Shown here: positions 48,962 to 58,221 of the stretch, in pieces
Numbering within the stretch: position 1 is the stretch's first letter
Layout: the number at the start of each line of letters is the position of its first letter
Program-made: the position numbers and the translations under genes
Assembly (NCBI GenBank): GCA_900074725.1
Contig: LT598459.1
Location: forward strand, 878,467 to 942,466
Reading direction: 5' to 3'
Length of the DNA: 64,000 nucleotides
From: Lachancea dasiensis
Taxonomy: Eukaryota > Ascomycota > Saccharomycetes > Saccharomycetales > Saccharomycetaceae
Notes under the pieces: generated by a model
Told to the model about the DNA's origin: nothing
The model's input: the letters and a program-made list of their open reading frames with translations, nothing else
Database searches by the model: none

Positions 48962-49078
48962 TTGTGAAAACAAAATATCTTATGATGTACTGCAGCCTCC
49001 TAAGTATGGGTATTTATGAGAACATATTTTTAACGATGTATTGAAAGATGATTTGTGATGCAAATAAGGGCTAGTGCG

Positions 49079-50290
49079 TTACAGCTCGTCGTGGAACCTC
49101 TTGATACGATGTGCCATCGGGTTGCCGAATACCAGGTGCCTACTATCTATCAACCTTTGATCGAATTCGTCTTGCTCAAGGTCTCTCTCTTTTAAGCCGT
49201 TATGCAAACGCGCCTGTCTCAGATCTGCTTCTGTGCTTAGCCAGTTTAGAAAATGCGAGTCGACCTTCACGTTTTTGCCAAAGTCTCTCTTGATATTGTA
49301 CAAACTGTTGAAGAAATTTCTGATGTGTAACTCATCAACATTTTCATCCTGTAGCCCTGAAGAAAACTCATCCACCCACGTTTGAACGTTGTGAATCGAT
49401 TCTGTTCTTTTCTGGAGTGAACCAGATTCATGATCTTGGAAAGAGCGTGATACGACCTCAAGGGCTCTTCTCTTCACTTGGTCATCGCCCCACTGGCACA
49501 GCTTCAGCAGCACAGCTTCATCGAGATCCAGGGTTTTATCAAGCATAGCTTGTAAAATCGATAGGTACCTCTTCACCAGTACATTTAGTTGTGGAGAAGG
49601 TGGGTTATTGGTCAACTTCGCAAGTTCTTGGAAGATTTGCTGGGTAAATTGAGGGTCTGCTTCATATATATGCAGTGTAGCTGGTGGATTGTTACGCAAA
49701 CATCCCGTGAGCATTGTCGATGCTATTTGCCTCGTTGTCAGTGGGACTTCCTGATCAAAAATCAAAGATTTCAGTAATGAGAACTCATGCGAAACAATCT
49801 TGAACCCGTGCTTGTAATCATGAGAGAACTCTAGTAGCTCATCCAAAATTTGATCCACTTGTGTATAGTCAAGAGATCTGATAGAATGCCGAATCTTCTC
49901 GAAATCTTTACTAAACTCGTAGCTTGCCTGAATGTCCAACGAGCTCTCTGATTGTGGCCCCATAATATTCACTGAAGAGGAAGTTTCGGCGTTCTGGGGT
50001 GAGCCTATTTTTGCTTCACGTATCCCTGTATCAAAATCCATCCGGATGTCCAACCCTGCTGGAATATGCTGAGCAGGTCTGACTTCTTGCCAAAATGTCT
50101 TGGGCTCAAAAATCTTAGGATAGCACTCTTCCTTGTTACAAATGAGGGCGTCTCCTATAAATAAGTCGGTTTCTTCCTGTTCACCAGAGCCTGAATTTTG
50201 ATTGGCAACAGTTGCTGGTGCTGAGGAAGGAGAGAGCGTAATAAGTTCGTTAGCGAGGGCTCCAGTGAATAAAAATAAAACCCACCGCAT
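49079..50290 (-). CDS. SIL1: ER nucleotide exchange factor Sil1
   Basis: Nucleotide exchange factor for the Hsp70 Kar2 in the ER lumen, assisting protein translocation and folding. The 403-residue protein has a signal peptide (MRWVLFLFTGALANE), a Ser/Gln-rich linker, an alpha-helical armadillo-type body (about 130-380) with LLDEVLxx-type repeats such as FSLLKSLIFDQEVPLTTRQIASTMLTGCLRNN, and ends in the ER retrieval signal HDEL (RIKRFHDEL). S. cerevisiae Sil1 has 421 residues. It shares its 3' side with OPI10, as in yeast. Confidence 0.93.
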   Translation of the reverse strand: MRWVLFLFTGALANELITLSPSSAPATVANQNSGSGEQEETDLFIGDALICNKEECYPKIFEPKTFWQEVRPAQHIPAGLDIRMDFDTGIREAKIGSPQNAETSSSVNIMGPQSESSLDIQASYEFSKDFEKIRHSIRSLDYTQVDQILDELLEFSHDYKHGFKIVSHEFSLLKSLIFDQEVPLTTRQIASTMLTGCLRNNPPATLHIYEADPQFTQQIFQELAKLTNNPPSPQLNVLVKRYLSILQAMLDKTLDLDEAVLLKLCQWGDDQVKRRALEVVSRSFQDHESGSLQKRTESIHNVQTWVDEFSSGLQDENVDELHIRNFFNSLYNIKRDFGKNVKVDSHFLNWLSTEADLRQARLHNGLKERDLEQDEFDQRLIDSRHLVFGNPMAHRIKRFHDEL

Positions 50291-50537
50291 GTGTTAGTGC
50301 CACCTTAACAATGAATGGTAGTTGTGACGTTCCCGAAAGTACCACCACCTTGAGAGCAGAGGGTCGAAATGAAAGCGAGAATATCTTAAATAACTGTATT
50401 TATTACGAAAAGAATCTAACTTACACCTGTCCATTTCAGTGGTGAAGTCACAAGATAACACAAGTCGCATTATCTTACTTTCGGAACTGCTAAATTTTTG
50501 TGTCTATAAAATAGTAGCTAGATAGTAAGGTAGTCCT

Positions 50538-51719
50538 CTAATTGCTAACCTTTTGCATAGCTTGCTTGATGTCATCCAGTAGATCATCAGCGTCTTCGAT
50601 ACCAACAGAAAGTCTGACCAAGTTGTCGTAGACCCCACTGGCCTCTCTCTGCTCCTTTGGAATACCACCGTGGGTCATGACGGCAGGAACCTCGAGCAAA
50701 GACTCAATACCGCCCAAAGATTCGGCCAAGGTGAATAATCTGGTGGCAGAGCTGAACTTGGAAGCGGCTTCGGCACCGCCCTTGATTCTGAAAGAAATCA
50801 TACCACCTCCAAGGGCCTCGCGGTGCTGCTTTTGCACAACATCATAGTTTGGATGGGTCTTTAGGCCCGGGTAGTTGACGGACTCAACAAATTCACTGTC
50901 GTTTAGGAATTGGGCGATCTTGCCGGCAGAAATAGAGGCCTGTCTCACACGCAGGTGTAGAGTCTTCAGACCTCTGTGAGCCAACCAGGAATCGAAGGGC
51001 GAAGGAATAGCACCGATGGCGTTTTGCAAGAATTGCAGCTTGGTGTACAGCTCCTCGTTGTTGGTGGCCAACACACCGAGCACGACATCGGAGTGACCGT
51101 TGATGTACTTGGTAGCGGAGTGAACCACGACATCGGCGCCAAAGTCTAGCGGGTTAGACAGATATGGCGACAAAAAGGTGTTGTCGACTACCAGTAGGAT
51201 CTCTGGATTGATCTTGCGGACGATGTCGTTGACCTGTTGGATATCGGTAACCTTCAGCGTTGGGTTGGTGGGAGACTCAATCCATACAAGCTTGGTGTTG
51301 CTCTTCACCAACTTTGGAAGGTCTCTCACCAAGTCGTTGGTGAAGTCGGTCTCCACACCGTGCGCTTGGGCCACTTTGGTAAAGTAACGGTGAGTACCGC
51401 CGTAGACGTCGCCGATGGACACGGCGTGCGCACCCTGTGGCAAAGACTGCAAGATTACAGCAGTGGTGGCCGAACCGGAAGAGAAGGCCAGCCCGAATTT
51501 GGCATTTTCTAAAGCGGCGACGGCGTCCTCCAAGTTCTTACGGTTAGGGTTCTGCGACCTGGAGTATTCGTATGCACCGACTGGCTGTGCTGGAGCGTGC
51601 TGCTTGAAGGTGGTGGACAGCGAGATGGGTTCGATCACGGAACCGTGCACGTCGGTGTGGGCACCCGCGTGGATGGCCTTAGTGGCGAATTTGTCGGTGG
51701 GGAAAACTGTCATTGTCAA
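50538..51719 (-). CDS. CYS3: cystathionine gamma-lyase
   Basis: PLP enzyme that cleaves cystathionine to cysteine, 2-oxobutyrate and ammonia in the transsulfuration pathway. Its product feeds glutathione synthesis through GSH1 in the same window. The 393 residues (394 in yeast) show FATKAIHAG at the start, EYSRSQNPNR, the cofactor lysine K204 in HSATKYINGHSD, DNTFLSPYLSNPLDFGADVVVHS and RLSVGIEDADDLLDDI near the end. Codon choice looks biased to frequently used codons, as expected for a highly expressed gene. Cbf1 and Met31/32-type sites lie about 180 to 200 bp upstream. Confidence 0.98.
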   Translation of the reverse strand: MTMTVFPTDKFATKAIHAGAHTDVHGSVIEPISLSTTFKQHAPAQPVGAYEYSRSQNPNRKNLEDAVAALENAKFGLAFSSGSATTAVILQSLPQGAHAVSIGDVYGGTHRYFTKVAQAHGVETDFTNDLVRDLPKLVKSNTKLVWIESPTNPTLKVTDIQQVNDIVRKINPEILLVVDNTFLSPYLSNPLDFGADVVVHSATKYINGHSDVVLGVLATNNEELYTKLQFLQNAIGAIPSPFDSWLAHRGLKTLHLRVRQASISAGKIAQFLNDSEFVESVNYPGLKTHPNYDVVQKQHREALGGGMISFRIKGGAEAASKFSSATRLFTLAESLGGIESLLEVPAVMTHGGIPKEQREASGVYDNLVRLSVGIEDADDLLDDIKQAMQKVSN

Positions 51720-51897
51720 AAAGGGCGAGATATGGAGTCGACTGTGGGCAGTTCGATAGATAGGATCCTAGAACTTGCGAAGACTCTTGTCGGTGCTATA
51801 AGAAACCTATCCGGCGGACCTTCCTGTACACACTCGACGCTCGAGCCTTTTATTTGACAAATTTTTACCGCTGGGCCATCGTGCTATTGGTAAGCCA

Positions 51898-51906
51898 GCC
51901 ACAGTA
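51898..51906 (-). promoter_or_regulatory. Met31/32-type site (TACTGTGGC)
   Basis: Close to AAACTGTGGC, the Met31/32 element of sulfur genes, and only 8 bp from the Cbf1 site. It lies about 180 bp upstream of CYS3. Confidence 0.5.
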
Positions 51907-51914
51907 CGGTCTGT

Positions 51915-51922
51915 CATGTGAC
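51915..51922 (+). promoter_or_regulatory. Cbf1-type site (CATGTGAC)
   Basis: GTCACATG on the minus strand matches RTCACRTG. Paired with the Met31/32-type site it suggests Met4-dependent control of CYS3. Confidence 0.6.
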
Positions 51923-52807
51923 ATTGTTTGGTCATTGTCGGGTCACCTGATCTGGAGTGACAGTAAAATGTGACACTGACTGATTAAAGAGACATCGATG
52001 GAGGGAGCCGTCATCGTTTCCAGGTGCCGAAAGTGGTGGATGCTTGGAGCGTTATCGAATGCCATGGTATTATCGCTCGCTTAGCTAGCCAGGCCACCGC
52101 ACACCAGCGAACCGAGGTAAAGAAGCAGCGTGGAGCGTCTATCAATATCATTGGCCCTGAGTCTGCCGATCGGCACACCGACGATAAGCTAGTCAGCGGC
52201 GTGAGGCGTTACGGTCGGGAAGAACCAGCATGCGAGAAAAACGCTATGTGGCATGTAATATAATGGGGCCACAGTGCCGTTTCCTGAACGCGCCCACGCG
52301 TCTCCGGTGGAAATGATAGACACAGGTGGTTTCAAGACTGGCTAGCTGCTACGCGGGACACGGGCGGTCAGTTTCTGTCCAGGCACACCAACCCTCACTG
52401 CCACTAGTTCCGTTGATAATGCTTAGAGAAACGCACGGTGGTTTGCTTGCTGATTGATAATTACATATCTTATGTACAGAGGACACTAAGTAACATCTTG
52501 TATATATGTTGGGAATAGTGTGAGGAAGCTAATGGTGATGTGCGTCTAATCGCATAATCAGCGTCGGTAAATATGTGACACAGTGGTACAGAATGATAGT
52601 ACACAACCGAGGCCATACAAATAGAGCTACAAGCTAAGACAAACCGAAGAGAACAACTGTTGTCCAACGGGATTGGCCATTGATAAGTTATCGGTAGTGT
52701 ACGGCATTGAAGCCGTAATCCTTGGGTAATGAAATGATCTAGAATGGGTGATTAATAAATGTGTTGACCAGAGTCACCGAGTGAGAATTGTTAAATACCA
52801 GGCTTTT

Positions 52808-52823
52808 GTTCAGATAACTGAAC
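52808..52823. repeat. perfect 6-bp hairpin with 4-base loop
   Basis: GTTCAG-ATAA-CTGAAC, ending one base before the Tbf1-type site. Confidence 0.6.
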
Positions 52824-52824
52824 C

Positions 52825-52832
52825 AACCCTAA
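52825..52832 (+). promoter_or_regulatory. Tbf1-type site (AACCCTAA)
   Basis: Exact ARCCCTAA match in the middle of the gene-poor gap, far from CYS3 and TAL1 start sites. Confidence 0.4.
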
Positions 52833-54136
52833 TGCCTAAAATAATCACGGAGAGATAAATAGAATTCCCTAGATCCAAGTTACTCATCTTACAATGACTA
52901 TGTCCGACTTACAAGACAAATTTAGTAAGCTTTCTTTCTACTGATGAATCAGATTCGCCTCATTAATATGATATTGTGAAAATGCTGTCTGACGGTATCC
53001 ATCTGTCTAGTGTGCTCGTAAACCACGGGTCCGGGAAACAAACGGGAAACAAACTGGAAGCGCGCATGCAAACGAGACTGTGCCGTGCTACCTCGGGCTT
53101 GGTACATAAATCTGATGAAGACCATTTCGCGCTTAGTTGTCCCTGCCCATGACGAGCCGCCAGCCATGGTAGTTTCCGCTAGCGCTACCTGTAGCCGAAC
53201 CCCCATCTTGGCGCCCCCAACTGTCGTCTAAACACGCTTTCAAAACTACATCGCCATTATCCTGACACCTTGAGGTTTCCTATCTTAATTCGACAGACTT
53301 CATGCCTGCGCCATTATTGTACAGAGTGATATCTATAAAGTGCCGGGACCGTTCGCCGCCCCGCCCTCAACATGTCCCGCACATGGCTCTCGTAGCGCCT
53401 GTCTCTTAGCGCTTGACTCATCCATGCCAGTTCCAAACTCCTCCCTTTTCCTGTTCTAACAAGATTATTTTTTCTGCCCCCACATTTATTATATACTGTG
53501 GAAGCGTCGCATGTATTACTTCAGGAAGACCAACAACAGCAACGGCCATCCCATGTATATCCTCGCGCTACCGCTCTCGACGAAGCTGTGCGTAGTTCCA
53601 GACGGCCGCGCTCTACAACTACTACTCGTCCAACACTCTGCTCGTCCAACACTCTACTCCGAAATTCCTAGCGATCGTAACAAGCTCGGTCCAAGCCATT
53701 CTTGCCGGTGCCCGCAGCCCTTCCCAACGTTCCTGTAACCTCTCTCGGCCCTCCTCTTCTAGTAACTGCCGGAAACTTCATCTTTCACACAATGGGACGA
53801 AATAAATACGAAAATACATACGCCTCTCACAAGGACAGGAACAACGTCTACTACGATCTGTCTACTTGTTCTGGTCCGTTGTCTCTCACATGTCCACCAA
53901 TCCGTGTCAAGAAGACTGCAGTTGACTACATTATGGCTACAGAGCGCGATAACGTTTCCCAAGCAGTGCGTGTTGTGCTTCATTGGCCTTGCGCTTGACG
54001 TGATGATAATGTGTTGAGTACTGGCAATATAACATCATATGTCACACTGTACGTAGTGGGTCACGCCGTCAAGCTTCATGGAAGGCTGTAGAAAAAAACC
54101 GCTCATCACACCCTAATTTGTTGCGATTCGTGGCAC

Positions 54137-54144
54137 TATATAAG
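54137..54144 (+). promoter_or_regulatory. TAL1 TATA box (TATATAAG)
   Basis: Consensus TATA 142 bp before the TAL1 start, followed by the CT-rich and CAAACAC-type leader usual for highly expressed yeast genes. Confidence 0.75.
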
Positions 54145-54278
54145 GAGCCAATAGAACCAGGTTAGGGGTCTGATCTCACTACCACTTTTACTACCCTAAA
54201 CACTGTGCTAGCTACTGTCTTTCAGAATCAACAGACAATCTATCGCAGATACTTAATAACACACATACACATCCAAAG

Positions 54279-55283
54279 ATGGTTCACCAGGAAAAGAAGC
54301 TAAAGCAATCCAACTCTTTGGAACAATTGAAGGCCACGGGTACCGTTGTGGTTTCCGACACAGGTGACTTTGAGTCTATTGCCAAGTACACGCCGCAGGA
54401 TGCCACCACCAACCCCTCGCTGATTTTGGCTGCTGCCCGCAAGGAGGCTTACGCTAAGTTGATCGATACCGCTGTCGAGTACGGTAAGAAGAACGGCTCT
54501 ACCGTTGCCGAACAGACCGAGCAGGCCGTGGACATGTTGCTGGTGGAGTTCGGTAAGGCCATCCTGCAAATCGTCCCTGGCCGTGTGTCGACCGAGGTGG
54601 ACGCCCGTTTGTCGTTTGACAAGGACGCCACTGTGGCCAAGGCTCTGCACATCATCAAGCTGTACGAGTCCTTTGGCATCTCCAAGGAGCGTGTTTTGAT
54701 CAAGATCGCGTCCACCTGGGAAGGTATCCAAGCCGCCAAGGAGCTTGAGGAAAAGCACGGCATCCACGTCAACTTGACCCTGCTGTTCTCCTTTTCCCAG
54801 GCCGTCGCCGCCGCCGAGGCCAACGTGACTTTGATTTCGCCATTTGTCGGAAGAATCCTCGACTGGTACAAGGCCAGCAAAAAGCAAGAGTATACCGCTG
54901 AGAGCGACCCAGGTGTCATCTCCGTGAAGAAGATCTACAACTACTACAAGAAGCATGGCTACAATACCATTGTCATGGGTGCCAGTTTCAGAAACGTTGG
55001 CGAGATCAAGGCTTTGGCTGGTGTCGACTTTTTGACCATTTCTCCAGGCCTACTGGATGAACTCCTCAATTCCGAGGAGCCAGTGCCACAGGTTTTGGAC
55101 TCCGAGTCCGCCAAGGCTGAGGGCGACGACAAGGTCTCTTTCATCAATGACGAGGCTGCTTTCAGATACGACTTGAACGAGGACGCCATGGCCACCGAAA
55201 AGTTGTCTGAAGGTATCAGAAAGTTCTCTGCCGATATCGTTACTCTGTTCGACTTGATCGAAACCAGAGTTCAGCAGGTTTAA
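54279..55283 (+). CDS. TAL1: transaldolase
   Basis: Enzyme of the non-oxidative pentose phosphate pathway that transfers dihydroxyacetone from sedoheptulose 7-phosphate to glyceraldehyde 3-phosphate. The 334 residues show transaldolase signature 1 ([10 protein letters not shown], 41-50), [14 protein letters not shown] (101-114) and the Schiff-base lysine K142 in [11 protein letters not shown]. Codon use is strongly biased, as in abundant glycolytic-type enzymes, and makes an unusually long antisense frame. S. cerevisiae Tal1 has 335 residues. The single gene next to MTE1 is the common ancestor of TAL1 and its duplicate NQM1. Confidence 0.98.
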   Translation: MVHQEKKLKQSNSLEQLKATGTVVVSDTGDFESIAKYTPQDATTNPSLILAAARKEAYAKLIDTAVEYGKKNGSTVAEQTEQAVDMLLVEFGKAILQIVPGRVSTEVDARLSFDKDATVAKALHIIKLYESFGISKERVLIKIASTWEGIQAAKELEEKHGIHVNLTLLFSFSQAVAAAEANVTLISPFVGRILDWYKASKKQEYTAESDPGVISVKKIYNYYKKHGYNTIVMGASFRNVGEIKALAGVDFLTISPGLLDELLNSEEPVPQVLDSESAKAEGDDKVSFINDEAAFRYDLNEDAMATEKLSEGIRKFSADIVTLFDLIETRVQQV

Positions 55284-55532
55284 TCGGAGTGGTTTAACCA
55301 ACATCATACACTCTTACGCATGCACTCACATTCCTTCTTCCTAAGATATATGAATTTTTAACGAGATGACGAAAAATGAATGAACAACAACAACGATCAT
55401 CAAAAAAAAAACACCAACCTTATTAAAAAAAATTTCTAATCCCCCCGCACTTATATAAATTATATAGGATTTCAAATTTGGAATAACTCACAACCAGACT
55501 TTAATTAGAGACCTCCGACCCCGCTGATCCGC

Positions 55533-56459
55533 TTAGCCAAGCTGGATGGGTTCATGATGAATGGTTATAGTTTTCTGATGGATGCGAAAAGGCGCCCGCT
55601 TGAACGGTGCCCCATCCTCCGCTGGCGGTCGCTTTTCACCGATGTTGCTCGAGATTTCTAGTGGTGCCGATTTCTGACATATAATCTTATGCACTGGTGG
55701 CTCTGTTACCGCAAAATGCATTTCAGGTGTTGTCATCTTAGGTCTCTCATCCCTAACCGATACATTATTCCCATTGACGTGTGAACTCGGAAGAGCTTTT
55801 TTGGTTCCATCGCTAGCAGCCGCCTTCCGATTAGGCCGTTTCATATTCAAAGCCAACGAGGGCCTTTCTGGCTGCAGCCTACTAGCCTCTTTGAGCACTA
55901 GCGGCTTGAACTCTTTGAATGCTTTCATTCCCACCGCTCTATCTTTCTCAATTTTAGGTCGTCGGAAAGGTTGGTTGACTTTTAGAGCTAACCTATCATG
56001 ATGTGAACCTGAGTCGTATGCTTTTAGTTTAGGCAGGTTGGTGTTGGCCCTAGAGTCACGAGAGTTATCTCGCGCGCCCTCTGGATATTCTTTCATATTG
56101 AAAGCTCTTGGACCGTTATTTGCGAGACCGCCAATATCTTTGTCATACTCGCAGTGTAAGCAGTCTATCATCACCAAGAACTGGCTGAATATTTTGTGCT
56201 CTTCTTTATTGAATCTGGAACCGTCTAGTATACGCTCTACCCGTCGAGCATTGGTGACAAGCCCACTACCTAGTAGAATCCCATCGTCAATGGTGTACAG
56301 CTGGAATTTATGGGTTGATTGATAATACTTGAGTTTTCCATCGTGCCAAGACTTATGCTTCTTGTGTAGCTGATTGGTATATTGGCAGTAAAACTCTTTC
56401 ACATGGGACAATTGCTGGTCTTTGTTAGCCATGCCACCGGCCTCAGTCAAAGAGTACAA
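55533..56459 (-). CDS. MTE1: DUF2439 telomere/DNA repair protein Mte1
   Basis: Homologue of YGR042W (Mte1), which binds the Mph1 helicase and D-loops in homologous recombination and telomere maintenance, and of human ZGRF1 and S. pombe Dbl2. The 308 residues have the DUF2439 domain at the N-terminus (about 18-105: FYCQYTNQLHKKHKSWHDGKLKYY, FQLYTIDDGILLGSG), followed by a basic disordered tail ending FRIHQKTITIHHEPIQLG, a likely partner-binding motif. Met10 (56432, MANKDQQ) is a plausible alternative start. It is convergent with TAL1, matching YGR042W-YGR043C. Confidence 0.82.
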   Translation of the reverse strand: MYSLTEAGGMANKDQQLSHVKEFYCQYTNQLHKKHKSWHDGKLKYYQSTHKFQLYTIDDGILLGSGLVTNARRVERILDGSRFNKEEHKIFSQFLVMIDCLHCEYDKDIGGLANNGPRAFNMKEYPEGARDNSRDSRANTNLPKLKAYDSGSHHDRLALKVNQPFRRPKIEKDRAVGMKAFKEFKPLVLKEASRLQPERPSLALNMKRPNRKAAASDGTKKALPSSHVNGNNVSVRDERPKMTTPEMHFAVTEPPVHKIICQKSAPLEISSNIGEKRPPAEDGAPFKRAPFRIHQKTITIHHEPIQLG

Positions 56460-56713
56460 GACGAAATGTGGAGATCTTCAGTTGATTCAATCCACAATTG
56501 GCAATATCTCATCTCATCGCGTACGTACACCGGTGCTTGATTCATCACATACCATTCTGCCGTAGTAAAGCTCGCCCAAGGCCGAGCAGCCTCAATACAT
56601 CGAATTAGAGTAAAAGATCCGAGATTCATCAGGCTATCTAGCCACTCTGTTGTTTTTTTTGGCACAGGCTTATAACAAGCATAACTTTTTATGCCTTTTG
56701 CCATGGCCAACAC
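56447..56713 (-). CDS. possible small ORF upstream of MTE1, unknown
   Basis: An 88-codon frame overlaps the MTE1 start by 13 bases in another frame. It is rich in Trp, Cys and Met, begins MLAMAKGIKSYACYKPVPKK and matches nothing I know. A PAC core (56513-56520) lies inside it, which argues that this is promoter DNA rather than coding. Most likely chance. Confidence 0.12.
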   Translation of the reverse strand: MLAMAKGIKSYACYKPVPKKTTEWLDSLMNLGSFTLIRCIEAARPWASFTTAEWYVMNQAPVYVRDEMRYCQLWIESTEDLHISSCTL

Positions 56714-58221
56714 GAGCTAATACTTGCCCAATATGGAACAAAGGAAACCACAACTTAAGACGATCGAGGAATTCCAAATGTGATAGGAATTGACTCGGCA
56801 GAAAAACAAGTTTCGTTAAGGAAGAATATTGGAGCCGATCAGCGTCTGCAGTAGTTAACTTTCTGAATTGTTAATTTACTTTGTTGCTTGATATGTGTAT
56901 AATATTTTGCGTACCTGATATTAAAATTGGAGCTTAATACGCAACTTCTAGCAGTCTCTATGTGATAGTTGGGCTTTGGGCCTAATGGTTGTACAAAAAT
57001 TCAAGCTAAGTGTATTTTGTTTACCAGAGCTTCCAGAAATGGTTAGAATCATCAGAGGATACGTCAGGGCTATACTTGGAGCTCCATCTGAACCCTCGGA
57101 CCATGATTTTTAGATCTTCCATGCACATTCATATCTACCTTCACTTACTTTGAATATCACCTTGTACAATAATGACACAACCTCAGTCTTCTATTATACA
57201 AGTCGATGCTATTCAAACAGCATTGATCGCTACCATTTGGTAGCTCTAAATAATAAAGCTGAAACGAGTCCTGTGGCGTCCTGTTCCTGACCATCCAAGT
57301 CTGCGGCCAATTTTCCATCTCAGTTTACAGCACCTCTAACAGGTGTGCTGGTAGGCTCCTACGAAATTTAAGAAGAGCATTCGGCTTCTAGAACGCTGAC
57401 AGTGCCAAGCACTCTACCCGGATAGGGTAAATTAGAAGGCACCTTACCACGATATCAGCTATAATTTTGACCGTTCATTCTTCGTTTTTCGCAATTATTC
57501 AGAACAGCATTCATTCCAAATACCACTCTCAGGCTTCAGGCTTGGTGTGTGGCGCAAAACTTGACCAGTGAATCATAAATTCAATGGAATCTGTCCAGCG
57601 ATTGCGAAGCTACGCCCCTGGGACTTGACATTTTAGCACTGGGACTGACCACCCATCCGAAATACTCGCTTTTCGTACTTTTTATCATAAACCTCACGCG
57701 TTTGTTGCTCTTATAATGTCCTGAAATTAGACGTGTACACCAGGTTGGCCTAGCTTACTTGACTGGTCTCTAGCAAGCCAAAAATATAAACGATGTGTGC
57801 ACCTGTCGGTTGTTAATTATTGATTTAGGTCCTCACATTGATTTTAAGAACTGACACTGGAGTCTCGGGCCGTGATTTCGGTATGTGATAGCCAAAGAAA
57901 CAAACCGTAGGAAGAATGAGAATAAGTCTCAAGTTAGATAGGAGATTTAAGCAACTGCTTCGTTGAATATAATGAAAGTTAACCTTAGACGTATATAAAA
58001 GTTGAACTTCAATGCGAAGTCCATGCCCTAACTTTCTGACAACAACCGTCTTTTTGGTCGTGAGCTGCGTAGCCGCTGGTCATATCGGCAGCGTTAATTT
58101 TATGCGGGTATTCGCGGTATTAAAGCCCAAGGTCAACTTAATTGTGCATTGAGAGAGATCCTACTCATATCGACGATTGAAATTTTTCTTTCCGTGGATA
58201 TTTGTGCTTTGAAGGATTCAG
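56460..58221. other. 1.76-kb gap MTE1/BUD8-9
   Basis: The two genes are adjacent in S. cerevisiae, so the gap is unusually long. A PAC core (GCGATGAG on the minus strand) is at 56513-56520, 54 bp upstream of MTE1. A TATATAAAAG box is at 57992-58001 on the plus strand with a 46-codon hydrophobic frame after it. Around 56973 and 57036 there are A- and B-box-like words, but no tRNA fold. No protein gene is recognised. Confidence 0.5.
58012..58152 (+). CDS. possible 46-residue hydrophobic peptide
   Basis: The frame reads MRSPCPNFLTTTVFLVVSC and on, with one likely membrane segment (about 8-22), and ends KPKVNLIVH. A TATA box ends only 11 bases before the ATG, which is too near for a normal yeast start, so translation from this ATG is doubtful. 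Not recognised. Confidence 0.12.
   Translation: MRSPCPNFLTTTVFLVVSCVAAGHIGSVNFMRVFAVLKPKVNLIVH

Larger units (their letters stand above)
51720..54278. other. 2.56-kb gene-poor gap CYS3/TAL1
   Basis: Divergent promoter region with no convincing protein gene. The left 200 bp hold the CYS3 control sites. At 52165-52176 there is a perfect 12-bp palindrome (TGCCGATCGGCA), at 52700-52717 a TACGGC/GCCGTA hairpin, at 52808-52823 a GTTCAG/CTGAAC hairpin against an exact Tbf1 site, and at 53630-53660 a short CTCGTCCAACACTCT direct repeat. The part from 53400 to 53790 is pyrimidine-rich on the plus strand. Frames of up to 98 codons (53702-53998) are not recognised. The right end holds the TAL1 TATA box. 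Confidence 0.5.

Noticed and set aside
52889-52939. Short frame MTMSDLQDKFSKLSFY with GTAAGC inside, resembling a first exon
   Set aside because: No second exon or branch site at a workable distance and no known protein matched.
54300-54956. 218-codon minus-strand frame across TAL1, with other long antisense frames nearby
   Set aside because: Strong codon bias in TAL1 removes stops on the opposite strand; the sense protein is a near-perfect transaldolase.
56965-57050. A-box-like GGGCCTAATGG and B-box-like GGTTAGAATCA
   Set aside because: No T stem or acceptor stem can be formed around them, so not a tRNA.
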